DNA of 41,855 nucleotides from an uncultured Bacilli bacterium (GCA_944363735.1 CALVVB010000005.1:1-41855), one strand, 5' to 3'; shown: positions 33,521 to 41,762, numbered from the stretch's first letter. The notes: generated by a model from the letters alone, not told the origin. Numbers and translations: made by a program.

Positions 33521-34774
33521 TTATTTATCTTTTAAATATTCCATAATTGCATAAGCTGCATCTCTTCCTGCACGTGAGGCAAAGGCAACTGTAGAAATAG
33601 TTCCTGCTACATCTCCTCCTGCAAAGATTTTTTCTTTTGAAGTATGTCCTTCTTTATCTATCAGGATTCTTCCTCTATCATCAAGTTTGATTCCTAAACT
33701 ATTAATAATATTACTTTCAGGATAACTTCCTACAGCCATAACCACATAGTCACAAGATAAATAATAATTAGATCCTTCTATATTAATTGGAGATAAGCGT
33801 GTATCTTCTTCTTTTTTTACAAGTTCCGTCTTAATAACTTCAACTTTCTCCACTTTGTATTTTCCATATATACCAAGGATATTATGTTGAAACAAAAACT
33901 CTACTCCTTCTTCTTTGGCATCTTCTATCTCTTTCATATCTGCAGGAGATTCTTTAGCATCTCTTCTATAAATAACATAAACTTTTTTAGCACCTTTTCT
34001 TTTTATAGTGCGAGAAACATCCATAGCAACATTCCCACCACCACTAACTACTACAATTTTATCAGTATAATCAGGATGATTATTAGACTCTAGCAACTCA
34101 TTTCCACCAATTACACCATCCAAATCTTCTCCAGGTATATTCATCTTACTAGAAAGATTCGCTCCAAACCCTAAAAACACTGCATCATACTGATTCTCTA
34201 GATCTTCTAAACTAAAGTCTTTCCCAATACTTTTATTTAATTTTACATCAATCCCTAAACTTATAATATTATCAATTACTCTTTTAAGTAAAGTCTTATC
34301 TAATCTAAAATCAGGTATCCCATGATATAAAAGTCCTCCTAGATAATTATGTCTTTCATAAATTGTAACATTGTAACCATTTCTTCTTAAAAAAGCAGCG
34401 CATGTTAATCCACTAGGTCCTCCTCCTACAACAGCTACTTTTTTATTATTTAAAGGTGATAGTTTGATATACCAATTATTTTTCAAGCCCATATCTCCAA
34501 TAAAAGCTTCTATAGCTCCTATTTCTACAGCTTTATCAATTTTAACTCTAATACACTTTCCTTGACACTGCTTACTATGAGGACAAATTCTACCGCAAAC
34601 AGAAGATAATACTGTTGTTTCTAATAATAAATAATATGCTTCCTCATAATTTCCTTCTTTAGCCAGTTTTATAAAAGCTTCTGGATTGTTATTTAAAGGA
34701 CATCCTGTTTGACAAGGCTTTTTAATACAAGAAAAACATTTTAAAGTTTTCTCTTGTATATCTTTTTCTTTCAT
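33521..34774 (-). CDS. GltD-like FAD/NAD(P)-dependent oxidoreductase
   Basis: The 417-aa cytoplasmic protein resembles the small subunit of glutamate synthase and NADPH-dependent relatives. The N-terminal Fe-S region has CFSCIKKPCQTGCP and VCGRICPHSKQCQGKC. An FAD-binding motif (VVGGGPSGLTCAAFL, about 114-128), GGLLYHGIPDFRL, an NAD(P)-binding motif (VVSGGGNVAMDVSRT) and YRR, PADMKEIEDAKEEG follow, then a C-terminal FAD contact (FAGGDVAGTISTVAFASRAGRDAA). No glutamate synthase large subunit gene is nearby, so the electron acceptor is unknown; it could be a stand-alone ferredoxin or NADP oxidoreductase. The start has AGGAGGG upstream. Confidence 0.9.
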   Translation of the reverse strand: MKEKDIQEKTLKCFSCIKKPCQTGCPLNNNPEAFIKLAKEGNYEEAYYLLLETTVLSSVCGRICPHSKQCQGKCIRVKIDKAVEIGAIEAFIGDMGLKNNWYIKLSPLNNKKVAVVGGGPSGLTCAAFLRRNGYNVTIYERHNYLGGLLYHGIPDFRLDKTLLKRVIDNIISLGIDVKLNKSIGKDFSLEDLENQYDAVFLGFGANLSSKMNIPGEDLDGVIGGNELLESNNHPDYTDKIVVVSGGGNVAMDVSRTIKRKGAKKVYVIYRRDAKESPADMKEIEDAKEEGVEFLFQHNILGIYGKYKVEKVEVIKTELVKKEEDTRLSPINIEGSNYYLSCDYVVMAVGSYPESNIINSLGIKLDDRGRILIDKEGHTSKEKIFAGGDVAGTISTVAFASRAGRDAAYAIMEYLKDK

Positions 34775-34973
34775 ATCTTATCCCTCCTAACAAATAACTT
34801 TATCATATTGTCTCCTAAAACTGTCTTTTTAGATTCTTTATATAATATATATTTTAGCATTTTTCATTTAATTAGCAACTATAAATTTAATTTCTACAAT
34901 ATTAATAAAATATAATTTAAAAAGCCCACTACTAATAACGCACTTTGCATAACTTACAACTAGAGGTGTTATA

Positions 34974-35774
34974 ATGTTAGATTCATTTAGTTATTTATCA
35001 CCAATATTACAAGCCTTTATAGCTTGTCTCTTCACTTGGAGTATAACTGCTTTAGGAGCGAGTATTGTTTTCTTTTTTAAAAAAGTAAATAAAACTTTAA
35101 TGGATGCTCTTTTAGGGTTTGCAGCTGGTGTAATGGTAGCGGCTAGTTTCTTTAGTTTAATCTCCCCTGCTCTTGAGATGGCTAATGAACTAAATATGTC
35201 TAGTTGGATAGTTATATCGTTAGGTTTTCTAGCGGGAGGAGTATTATTATTCATAGGTGATAAAGTATATGATTATCTAGATAAAAAACGAAAAGATGAA
35301 AATAGCTCTAAGGCTAAAAGGTGTTTTATGTTAATATCATCAATTACTCTACATAATATTCCTGAAGGAATGGCTGTAGGTGTTGCCTTTGGATCTCTTG
35401 CTTATTCACTAACAGGCTCAACTCTTGCTAGTGCTCTAACACTCGCTCTTGGAATAGGACTTCAAAACTTTCCAGAAGGTAGTGCTGTTTCTCTTCCGTT
35501 AAGACGCGAGGGTTATTCAAGAGGTAAAGCTTTCTTTTATGGACAACTATCAGGAATAGTCGAACCAATCGCTGCTGTAATAGGAGCCTTGTTAGTCTTA
35601 AAAATTCAACTAATATTACCATTTTTATTATCATTTGCAGCAGGAGCGATGATTTATGTAGTTGTAGAAGAACTAATACCAGAAAGTCAAACCAATAAGA
35701 AAAAAGACCTTATGGCCTTATTCACAATTCTAGGATTTATGGTAATGATGATATTAGATGTCGCCCTAGGTTAA
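34974..35774 (+). CDS. ZIP family divalent metal transporter
   Basis: The 266-aa integral membrane protein has about eight hydrophobic helices. The two metal-binding helices show HNIPEGMAVG (about 122-131) and QNFPEGSAVS, the two conserved ZIP motifs, with the usual His/Asn and Glu ligands. The stretch between helices 3 and 4 is charged (DYLDKKRKDENSSKAKR). The branch is ZupT/GufA-like, for zinc or iron uptake. The exact metal cannot be read off. It is a single gene with AGAGGTG upstream and a terminator after the stop. Confidence 0.93.
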   Translation: MLDSFSYLSPILQAFIACLFTWSITALGASIVFFFKKVNKTLMDALLGFAAGVMVAASFFSLISPALEMANELNMSSWIVISLGFLAGGVLLFIGDKVYDYLDKKRKDENSSKAKRCFMLISSITLHNIPEGMAVGVAFGSLAYSLTGSTLASALTLALGIGLQNFPEGSAVSLPLRREGYSRGKAFFYGQLSGIVEPIAAVIGALLVLKIQLILPFLLSFAAGAMIYVVVEELIPESQTNKKKDLMALFTILGFMVMMILDVALG

Positions 35775-35795
35775 GAGTCATTTGGCTCTTTTTAA
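35773..35795 (+). terminator. Terminator of the ZIP gene
   Basis: AAGAGTC / GGCTCTT forms a 7-bp stem with a 4-base loop, followed by TTTAATTT. It overlaps the stop codon. Confidence 0.8.
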
Positions 35796-35796
35796 T

Positions 35797-36516
35797 TTAC
35801 TCTAAATATAACTTCTGTCCAGCCTTTAACTCTATCGCATAAATATCATCACTTTTACAAGTAAATATTAGTTTAGGTTTAACTATATCAACACTTATAT
35901 CTGTATTATTAGTATCACTATTATTTGAGTCATTTATACCAGTATCTGTAGGCTCTTCTATAACTGGTTCTTCTACCACAGGAGTATCAGGAACACTAAC
36001 TTCAGGTTCAATTCTCTTAAAAATGTAACCATTACTATTTAAAACTGTAATACTATCATCTATCCATAAGCACTCTGTAGGATTCTTTCCATTATTAATA
36101 GACCAGTACCCCGCACTGTTCAAATGCCATCCACTACCAGTAAACTTACCCTTACCACATTCCATATGGACATGATTACCACTTGCATTACCTTTTGTTC
36201 CTTCTTCATAAAACCTTTCTCCACGATTAACTACTTTACCAACAAAAAGGTTAGATATATCGTTATCATGAGCGAACATCATCGTCATATAGTCTACTGT
36301 ACCATCAGGATAAATTACCGGTTCACTACTTTCAAGCCAGACTTCATTGGCATCCCCTGTATATATTTTCCTAATAACACCCGTAAAAGGAGCGACAATA
36401 AAATCTATTCCACTATCACTCCCAGCATCATCAATTGCATAACTATCAACATGAGTACCTGTCATATACCCTTGAGTTATTCGCATATAAGGACTAGGAT
36501 AAAGAGGTTTTTCCAT
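35797..36516 (-). CDS. Phage-type endolysin with an M23-like domain
   Basis: The 239-aa protein has an N-terminal M23-like peptidase domain: TGTHVDSYAIDDAGSDSGID (20-39) carries a His22/Asp29-type metal site, FAHDND (81-86) and GNHVHMECG (113-121) the remaining histidines. This domain is common in Firmicute phage lysins, often with GxGWxLNxAGYWxINN after it, as here. The C-terminal part is a Pro/Glu/Asn/Thr linker (about 170-215) and a short end that may be a cell-wall-binding region. No signal peptide, as expected for release by a holin. Its ATG overlaps the holin stop (TAATG). No other phage gene is nearby. Confidence 0.85.
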   Translation of the reverse strand: MEKPLYPSPYMRITQGYMTGTHVDSYAIDDAGSDSGIDFIVAPFTGVIRKIYTGDANEVWLESSEPVIYPDGTVDYMTMMFAHDNDISNLFVGKVVNRGERFYEEGTKGNASGNHVHMECGKGKFTGSGWHLNSAGYWSINNGKNPTECLWIDDSITVLNSNGYIFKRIEPEVSVPDTPVVEEPVIEEPTDTGINDSNNSDTNNTDISVDIVKPKLIFTCKSDDIYAIELKAGQKLYLE

Positions 36517-36866
36517 TATTTATCACTACCTTTCGTATTAGTACTAATAATATTAGACTTCTTTACCGTAATATAATCAGTGTTTACTAAAGATGAATAA
36601 TCTTTAAGTTTGCCTTCTAAAGACTTATAAATAGTATCAGCACCTATAAAACTAAAGAAAGATACCCATAAACTATTAGGGAAACCTACACTCGTAAAAG
36701 TAATGCAAAAAAGTGTTCCTACTACAAAGTTAACTACTAAATTATAAATAACTAAACAGCTAGAACAAGGAAAATATTTTTTGGTCTTTTGAATAAAAGC
36801 ACAAGTTATAACACTAAGGGCGATTGCCACAACTAACATTTGTTGTAATAGTGTTAAATTTAACAT
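36516..36866 (-). CDS. Phage holin-like membrane protein
   Basis: The ATG at 36866 (MLNLTLLQQ) has AGAGG 8 bases upstream; the frame opens at a GTG at 36875. The 116-aa product has about three hydrophobic segments (about 4-22, 38-55 and 60-77) and a charged C-terminal tail, the general form of small phage holins. The stop overlaps the endolysin start, the classic holin-lysin order. Holins are diverse, so the call depends on the context. It may be a remnant lysis cassette or a co-opted toxin/release system. Confidence 0.7.
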   Translation of the reverse strand: MLNLTLLQQMLVVAIALSVITCAFIQKTKKYFPCSSCLVIYNLVVNFVVGTLFCITFTSVGFPNSLWVSFFSFIGADTIYKSLEGKLKDYSSLVNTDYITVKKSNIISTNTKGSDK

Positions 36867-36922
36867 ACAATTCACCTCTAAAATAGTCTATGAGAAAGTC
36901 GGTGAAAAGAAACATTGAAAGC

Positions 36923-37624
36923 CTAGATTACTAAAAGCATCTTAATAAGTCCTAAAACTAATATATGTAATGGATAATATAAATAGAAAAAAATCTTACA
37001 TTTCTTACCAAGTTTCTTATTATAAAAATAAATAAGAATTAAAGAAAATAATGAAAAATATTGCATAGGCTCTCCAATTATTAATGTTGATAAACTAATG
37101 GATATAACAATAAGAAAAAAGTTATTTTTAAACAAGTAGAAAAAACTAATAACAAGAATACCTAACATTCCATAACTAAAATTTAAAAATTCTCCCATTA
37201 ATCCCATAATAACAATAATTAATAGATATGTTATAGGTAATATGATAAATAAATCAACCTTATCTTTAAAATATTTCTTAATCAAACCTTTACTTTTATC
37301 TAACAAAAACAAAGTTAAAAGTCCTAAAGCAAGAGTAAAGAAAATATTATTTGCACCTCTATAAATAAAACTACCAAAGAAAACATAATCATAAATAACT
37401 TCTGAAATTAAAGCAAGTACTAAAAGTCTTAAAAAATATTTACTAAAGCTTTTAGTATGAACATATCCTTCTGTTAATAAAAAGGCAAAGATAGGAAAAG
37501 AAAGTCTTCCCACTGCTCTTAAAAAATTATAAAAAGGCATACCAAAAACAACTCCAATATGATCTATTGTCATTGTGATGATTGCAATAAGTTTTAAATC
37601 AAAATTACTCAGACACTTTTTCAT
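36923..37624 (-). CDS. TraX family membrane protein
   Basis: The 233-aa protein has seven to eight hydrophobic helices and the TraX features: LKLIAIITMTIDHIG (12-26), GRLSFPIFAFLLTEGYVHT (39-57), YGMLGILVISFFYLF, and YYPLHILVLGLIK near the end. TraX acetylates pilin in F-type conjugation, but chromosomal homologues in Firmicutes are common and are probably acyltransferases of unknown substrate (acyltransferase-3-like). No conjugation gene is nearby. The start codon has a poor ribosome-binding site. Confidence 0.85.
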   Translation of the reverse strand: MKKCLSNFDLKLIAIITMTIDHIGVVFGMPFYNFLRAVGRLSFPIFAFLLTEGYVHTKSFSKYFLRLLVLALISEVIYDYVFFGSFIYRGANNIFFTLALGLLTLFLLDKSKGLIKKYFKDKVDLFIILPITYLLIIVIMGLMGEFLNFSYGMLGILVISFFYLFKNNFFLIVISISLSTLIIGEPMQYFSLFSLILIYFYNKKLGKKCKIFFYLYYPLHILVLGLIKMLLVI

Positions 37625-37688
37625 AAATATAATATACCATAAATACAGATTTTAATATATAATATTAATTAATTTGAGATGTTATAAC

Positions 37689-37948
37689 ATGGATTTAGAA
37701 AGTATTAGAAAAAATATTTATCATAGTTACAATGAAGAATACCTAAAGAAAATATATATAAATACACAAAAGAAAAAGGTCTTCATTTAGTAAATTTAGG
37801 AGATACTAAAAAAATAAAACTTTTAAATGATTGGTTAGATATAGCTACAAAAGTTGGTTTTACTTTAGAAGAAATAGAAACATTATCAACAAGAAAAAGA
37901 TTTTCTAATAAAAATAGTAACAAATTATTAGTTATGCGGAAAAGTTAA
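37689..37948 (+). pseudogene. Frameshifted small gene of unknown function
   Basis: An ATG at 37689 opens a frame reading MDLESIRKNIYHSYNEEYLK that stops at about 37790. A second frame takes over (KGLHLVNLGDTKKIKLLNDW to VMRKS) and ends at 37948. Joining them with one frameshift gives about 85 aa. The second half has a helix-rich, possibly helix-turn-helix, look (DIATKVGFTLEEIETL). I do not recognise the family. No function is suggested. Confidence 0.45.
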
Positions 37949-37982
37949 TTTATATAAACTTTAAAATAATCATATACTAATT

Positions 37983-38012
37983 TTGACAATAGTCATAATT
38001 TTTTGATATATT
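37983..38012 (+). promoter_or_regulatory. Promoter of the rightward small RNA
   Basis: TTGACA (37983-37988), an 18-bp spacer and TATATT (38007-38012) with TGA just before it. No coding gene follows on this strand. Confidence 0.8.
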
Positions 38013-38018
38013 ATCGCC

Positions 38019-38117
38019 AGATAACTTGCATGTGAAGGATTAAAGCTTAGTTCTCAAATGAGAGTAGATATACATTTGTATATTTAGAATTCCTTTGCTC
38101 CTGGGGCAAGTTTTTTT
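38019..38117 (+). ncRNA. Structured small RNA with its own promoter and terminator (unassigned)
   Basis: About 99 nt, predicted to start near 38019 and end in TTTTTTT at 38111-38117. The ends AACTTGC (38023-38029) and GCAAGTT (38106-38112) can close a 7-bp stem; inside are AAGGA/TCCTT and two hairpins (TCTCAAATGAGA; ATATACATTTGTATAT). The 3' terminator TTGCTC CTG GGGCAA competes with the long-range stem for GGGCAA, so two folds are possible. It is not recognised as 6S, SRP, tmRNA, RNase P or any riboswitch I know, and no gene follows in the same direction. There is no significant reading frame. Confidence 0.6.
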
Positions 38118-38118
38118 A

Positions 38119-38188
38119 AAATAAAAATGCCTGAGGGGCAACGTACTTAACATACGCTTAGCATTTAGCTACCTACCTCAGGTCTTGT
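38119..38188 (-). ncRNA. Second small RNA, convergent with the first (unassigned)
   Basis: About 70 nt on the minus strand, starting near 38188 and ending in a T-rich tract (complement of 38118-38128). Outer stem CCTGAGG (38182-38176) / CCTCAGG (38136-38130) encloses two hairpins, TAGC-TAAAT-GCTA and CGTA-TGTTAAG-TACG, a three-way-junction layout. A five-codon frame (MLSVC) preceded by GAGGTAGG lies inside; it is probably incidental. The length and stems do not fit a tRNA. The two RNAs end tail-to-tail without overlap of their structured parts. Confidence 0.6.
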
Positions 38189-38194
38189 GAGAAT

Positions 38195-38223
38195 ATATTA
38201 ACATAAAATTTATATATTGTCAA
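38195..38223 (-). promoter_or_regulatory. Promoter of the leftward small RNA
   Basis: TTGACA (38223-38218), a 17-bp spacer and TAATAT (38200-38195). The -35 box includes the TGA stop codon of the upstream DUF3800 gene. Confidence 0.8.
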
Positions 38224-38927
38224 ACATTCTCATTATTAGTATATTCAATTTTTTTATTTCTACCCTTAATTTTATGTCCAGGAAATAAACTTATTCTAAA
38301 ATTCTTTTCCTTTAAATTGGGCAAAACTTTTTTTACTATATTTCTATCCTTATATGAATTATAAAACGTATTAACAATTAAATCAGCAAGTTGTATTCCA
38401 TAATTAGTAGCCGAATCATAATAAGTTACTTTAAAATTAAAGTTTTCTAAACAAAATTCAGTTTTTAAATACATTTCTAAATTATTCAAATCACCTACTC
38501 TTATATTTCTATTATCTACACTTAGTATAAATTCAATATTTTCATTTAATTGATCTAAATTAAGTAATGGTAATATACAATCTATAAATAACAATTTAAC
38601 TGCATAATTAAAAAATATATTAGAAGCTATAATTTCTTTTTTCATAGATGACTTTTCAAATATTTTAGCACATCCATAAAATGTATCAATATCTTGAATA
38701 ATTTTAAAAATTTCTATCTTTTCTAAATCACTCATATCATATGATTTAATTTCTTTTTTTAAATCAATTTTTTTCTTGTCTTTAATAGATTTATTTATCT
38801 TCTTATATTTTGATGTTATTTTATTTTTATCTTTTACAAATGTAAAATAACCACCAACTGCAAAATATTTCGTCTTACTATTTTTATGAATAGAACCACT
38901 TTCATCTAAATATACATATATTCTCAT
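38220..38927 (-). CDS. DUF3800 family protein
   Basis: The ATG at 38927 (MRIYVYLDESG) has AGGAGG 10 bases upstream; the longer frame to 39104 runs across the end of rpsI and is not real. The 235-aa product has the DUF3800 pattern: YVYLDESGSIH (about 4-14), YFAVGGYF (about 21-28), FILSVDNRNI, and SATNYGIQLADLIVNTFYN (about 172-190), the Asp residues resembling RNase H-fold catalytic positions. DUF3800 proteins are found near mobile and defence genes, with no settled role. The stop codon TGA shows that TGA is not read as Trp here. It is likely its own transcript, since the rpsI terminator lies upstream. Confidence 0.85.
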   Translation of the reverse strand: MRIYVYLDESGSIHKNSKTKYFAVGGYFTFVKDKNKITSKYKKINKSIKDKKKIDLKKEIKSYDMSDLEKIEIFKIIQDIDTFYGCAKIFEKSSMKKEIIASNIFFNYAVKLLFIDCILPLLNLDQLNENIEFILSVDNRNIRVGDLNNLEMYLKTEFCLENFNFKVTYYDSATNYGIQLADLIVNTFYNSYKDRNIVKKVLPNLKEKNFRISLFPGHKIKGRNKKIEYTNNENV

Positions 38928-38983
38928 AGGCTCGTTACCTCCTGTAAGAATATAATAACACAAACAAATATCAATATCTATAC

Positions 38984-39015
38984 AAAAAGAAAAAGTACTG
39001 ATTAAACAGTACTTT
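38984..39015 (-). terminator. Terminator of rplM-rpsI
   Basis: AAAGTACTG / CAGTACTTT forms a 9-bp stem with a 6-base loop, followed on the minus strand by TTCTTTTT. It is 13 bases after the rpsI stop. Confidence 0.85.
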
Positions 39016-39027
39016 AGAAACAATAGA

Positions 39028-39450
39028 CTAACGTTTACTAAATTGTGGAGCACGTCTTGCTTTCTTAAGACCTGGTTTCTTACGTTCTTTCTTACGTGCA
39101 TCACGAGTAATAAATCCTTCAGCTTTTAATATTTTACGGAAACTATTCTCAGAATCTGCTGGAGTAGATGCATCATATTGTAATAATGCTCTAGTAATTC
39201 CTAATCTAACTGCACCAGTTTGACCAGAAAAACCTCCTCCTCTTACATCAGCTTCAACATCGAACATTTCACGAGTATTAGTAACATCAAGTGGTTGAGT
39301 TAAATCCATAACTAAAGTTGGATATGGGAAATATTCATTAACATCACGACCATTGATAGTAATTTTACCAGTTCCAGAAGTTAATCTAACTCTTGCAACA
39401 CTAGTTTTTCTTCTACCAGTTCCTGTATATACTTGTTTCTTATCTGCCAT
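39028..39450 (-). CDS. rpsI: Small-subunit ribosomal protein uS9
   Basis: The 140-aa protein of the 30S head contacts tRNA in the P site through its C-terminal tail. The start [20 protein letters not shown], the central [20 protein letters not shown] (89-108) and the tail [17 protein letters not shown] are all standard, including the invariant C-terminal SKR. It is 12 bases downstream of rplM with a GGGAGG site, the usual rplM-rpsI order, and ends at a strong terminator. Its length is slightly above the 130 aa typical because of the N-terminal residues before the conserved YTGTGRRK. Confidence 0.98.
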   Translation of the reverse strand: MADKKQVYTGTGRRKTSVARVRLTSGTGKITINGRDVNEYFPYPTLVMDLTQPLDVTNTREMFDVEADVRGGGFSGQTGAVRLGITRALLQYDASTPADSENSFRKILKAEGFITRDARKKERKKPGLKKARRAPQFSKR

Positions 39451-39462
39451 AATTTAACCTCC

Positions 39463-39891
39463 CTATACATCCATCTCGCTAGGTTTTTGAGCTATATGTT
39501 TATGTTCACTACCTGCATATACAAATAGTTTTTTATACATTGCTCTACCTAAACGATTCTTTGGTAACATTCCTTTAACAGCTTTCTCAACCATTTCTTC
39601 AGGATACTTCTCGATCATTTCTTTTGCAGTTCTAGTTCTTAATCCACCTGGATAGCCTGAATGACTATAATATTTCTTATCCTCTAACTTATTACCAGTA
39701 AGTAATACTTTAGAAGCATTAAGAATAATTACATAGTCACCACAATCAATATGAGGTGTATAAGTAGCTTTATGCTTACCACGTAAGATATGAGCAGCCT
39801 TACTAGCTACACGGCCTAAAGGTTTTCCTTCAGCATCAATAACGTACCATTTACGCTCTACTGTTTCTTTCTTTTGCATATAACTTTTCAT
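39463..39891 (-). CDS. rplM: Large-subunit ribosomal protein uL13
   Basis: The 142-aa protein of the 50S subunit starts [20 protein letters not shown], with the conserved [20 protein letters not shown] (17-36) and [19 protein letters not shown], then [11 protein letters not shown] and [20 protein letters not shown]. All are typical. It leads the rplM-rpsI operon and follows a pseudoknot leader that is probably the autoregulatory site. The start has GGAG 6 bases upstream. Confidence 0.98.
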   Translation of the reverse strand: MKSYMQKKETVERKWYVIDAEGKPLGRVASKAAHILRGKHKATYTPHIDCGDYVIILNASKVLLTGNKLEDKKYYSHSGYPGGLRTRTAKEMIEKYPEEMVEKAVKGMLPKNRLGRAMYKKLFVYAGSEHKHIAQKPSEMDV

Positions 39892-39899
39892 AATATTCT

Positions 39900-39963
39900 C
39901 CTTCTACTAAATAACTTAAACTTTCCCACAGCTTAAGTTCTAGTGGGGATATAAAATGTACCG
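39900..39963 (-). promoter_or_regulatory. L13-type leader RNA pseudoknot
   Basis: In the rplM 5' leader, CCCAC (39947-39943) pairs with GTGGG (39929-39925), and AACTTAA (39939-39933) with TTAAGTT (39919-39913). The order is a-b-a'-b', an H-type pseudoknot, just before the ribosome-binding site. This is the layout of the Bacillota L13 leader. Binding by L13 would reduce its own expression; the leader is about 70 nt. Confidence 0.75.
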
Positions 39964-39969
39964 ATTAAA

Positions 39970-39998
39970 ATTATATCAGTATTTTAACTTAAAGTCAA
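39970..39998 (-). promoter_or_regulatory. rplM-rpsI promoter
   Basis: TTGACT (39998-39993), a 17-bp spacer and TATAAT (39975-39970). A strong match to the sigma-A consensus, with transcription starting near 39963. Confidence 0.9.
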
Positions 39999-40013
39999 TC
40001 TTTTTTTAGTAAT

Positions 40014-40041
40014 AGACAAAACAAAAAAAATATAGTATAAT
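40014..40041 (+). promoter_or_regulatory. RNase J promoter
   Basis: TAGACA (40014-40019), a 16-bp spacer and TATAAT (40036-40041), about 48 bases before the RNase J start and back to back with the rplM promoter. Confidence 0.65.
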
Positions 40042-40088
40042 CTATTCGGTTAGTTCTTTCAGGTTTTATTAAAAAGAAAGGAGAAATA

Positions 40089-41762
40089 ATGAATAAAAAG
40101 CAGGATGAAACAAAAATAATTGTTTTAGGAGGCTTAGGAGAAGTAGGAAAAAACATGTATTGTGTAATGCATGAAGATGAAATTATTGTTATAGACGCGG
40201 GAGTATCTTTTGCAGAAGGAGAACTTTTAGGTATAGATTATGTCCTTCCAGATTACTCATTTTTACAAGAAAACGAAGATAAAATCAAGGCACTACTTAT
40301 TACTCACGGTCATGAAGACCATATTGGGGCTATTCCCTTTTTATTAAGAAGTGTTAATATTCCTGCTATCTATGCCCCTAATCAAGCTAAAGAATTAATT
40401 AAGTTAAAATTAGAAGATAGAAATATTAGATATGATAATTTATTTGCATATGATGAAAATACAAAATTAAAATTTAAATATATGGAAGTTGAGTTTATTA
40501 GAACTACTCATTCTATACCTGATTCGCATGGTATTTGTATAACTTCACCAAATGGTAGAATTGTAACAACAGGAGATTTTAAATTTGATTTAACTCCTAT
40601 TGGACCAATGGCAGATCTTTACAAAATGGCTAAATTAGGTAGTGATGGAGTAGATTTATTAATAAGTGATAGTACTAATGCTTTAAGTGAGGGAATGTCT
40701 ATTAGTGAATCACGTGTTGATGATGCTATTATAGATATTTTTGATAAATATAAATATAATCGTATTATAATTGCAACTTTTGCCTCTAATATTTATAGAT
40801 TAAAGCATATATTTGAATCATGCTATCAACATGGAAGAAAAATATGTGTCTTTGGTCGTAGTATGGAAAATAATATAGATATATCTATTAAAGGTGGTTA
40901 TATTGATCATAAAGAACTATTAGTAACACCCGAAGTTGCAAATACACTAAAACCTGGAGAAGTAACAATACTATGTACTGGTTCTCAAGGAGAACCACTA
41001 GCTGCCTTATCAAGGATAGCAGATGGAACTCATAAGCAAATTAAATTAAGACCTGATGATATCGTAATATTCTCATCTAGTGCTATACCTGGTAATGCTT
41101 TAAGCATTCATAAAACCATTAATAAATTATATTTAAAAGGGGTTAAAGTCTTTACCAATATGACTATGAATAACTTACATACATCTGGTCATGCTAATCA
41201 AGAAGAATTAAAATTAATGATAAGATTACTAAAACCTAAATATTTAATGCCTTTCCATGGAGATTATAGAATGTTAAAGCAACATGCTAATCTTGGAATA
41301 GACTGTGGTATACCTAAAGAGAATACTTTTATCTTAAAAAATGGAGACAGTCTTATTTTAAAGGACCATGTAATAACAAAGGGTGAAAGTTATCCTAATA
41401 ATGATATTTATGTAGATGGTAATAGAATTGGTGAAGTGGGAAGTGCTGTTATTCGTGATAGAAAGATAATGGCTAATGATGGAATTTTAGTAGTTATTGC
41501 TAATATTAATTCTAAAGAAAGAATATTATTAACTAAACCTAATATAACAACAAGGGGATTTGTTCTAGTAAATGAAAATGAAGACTTAATTAAAAGGATT
41601 GAGAAAGAAGCAACTAATGTTATTAATGAAAAATTAAAAGATAAGAAAGCTACATTTACTGATATAAAAAATCAATTAAGTTTAGATTTAATTCCATTTA
41701 TTATGAATTTAACTGGAAGAAGACCACTTATTTTACCAATAATTTTGGATATAAAAAAATAG
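40089..41762 (+). CDS. rnjA: Ribonuclease J
   Basis: The 557-aa cytoplasmic RNase cuts RNA as an endonuclease and 5' exonuclease and is central to mRNA decay and 16S processing in Firmicutes. A metallo-beta-lactamase domain with THGHEDHIG (72-80; His73, His75, Asp77, His78), HSIPDSHG, TGDFKFD and ISDSTNALSEG is interrupted by the beta-CASP domain (RIIIATFASNIYRLKHI, VFGRSM, and CTGSQGEPLAALSR) and followed by HTSGHANQEELK and FHGDYRML. The C-terminal domain is present to LTGRRPLILPIILDI. The length is normal. RNase J1 and J2 cannot be told apart with certainty; all metal ligands are intact, which favours J1. The start has GAAAGGAG upstream. Confidence 0.97.
   Translation: MNKKQDETKIIVLGGLGEVGKNMYCVMHEDEIIVIDAGVSFAEGELLGIDYVLPDYSFLQENEDKIKALLITHGHEDHIGAIPFLLRSVNIPAIYAPNQAKELIKLKLEDRNIRYDNLFAYDENTKLKFKYMEVEFIRTTHSIPDSHGICITSPNGRIVTTGDFKFDLTPIGPMADLYKMAKLGSDGVDLLISDSTNALSEGMSISESRVDDAIIDIFDKYKYNRIIIATFASNIYRLKHIFESCYQHGRKICVFGRSMENNIDISIKGGYIDHKELLVTPEVANTLKPGEVTILCTGSQGEPLAALSRIADGTHKQIKLRPDDIVIFSSSAIPGNALSIHKTINKLYLKGVKVFTNMTMNNLHTSGHANQEELKLMIRLLKPKYLMPFHGDYRMLKQHANLGIDCGIPKENTFILKNGDSLILKDHVITKGESYPNNDIYVDGNRIGEVGSAVIRDRKIMANDGILVVIANINSKERILLTKPNITTRGFVLVNENEDLIKRIEKEATNVINEKLKDKKATFTDIKNQLSLDLIPFIMNLTGRRPLILPIILDIKK

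Noticed and set aside
36923-37624. Part of a conjugative element (TraX)
   Set aside because: No relaxase, coupling protein or type IV secretion gene is nearby, and chromosomal TraX homologues are common.
38019-38117. SRP (4.5S) RNA or 6S RNA
   Set aside because: The SRP GGAAG...AGCAG hallmark is absent, and the size and bulge pattern do not clearly fit 6S. Left unassigned.
38119-38188. A tRNA on the minus strand, because of the 7-bp outer stem and about 70-nt length
   Set aside because: The stem encloses only 53 nt, there is no D-loop, anticodon or T-loop pattern, and no CCA end.
38220-38222. Use of the Mycoplasma genetic code (TGA = Trp)
   Set aside because: TGA ends the DUF3800 gene cleanly, and Trp is encoded by TGG throughout.
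38928-39104. An N-terminal extension of the DUF3800 protein to 39104
   Set aside because: It overlaps rpsI and its terminator, and a strong ribosome-binding site selects the ATG at 38927.
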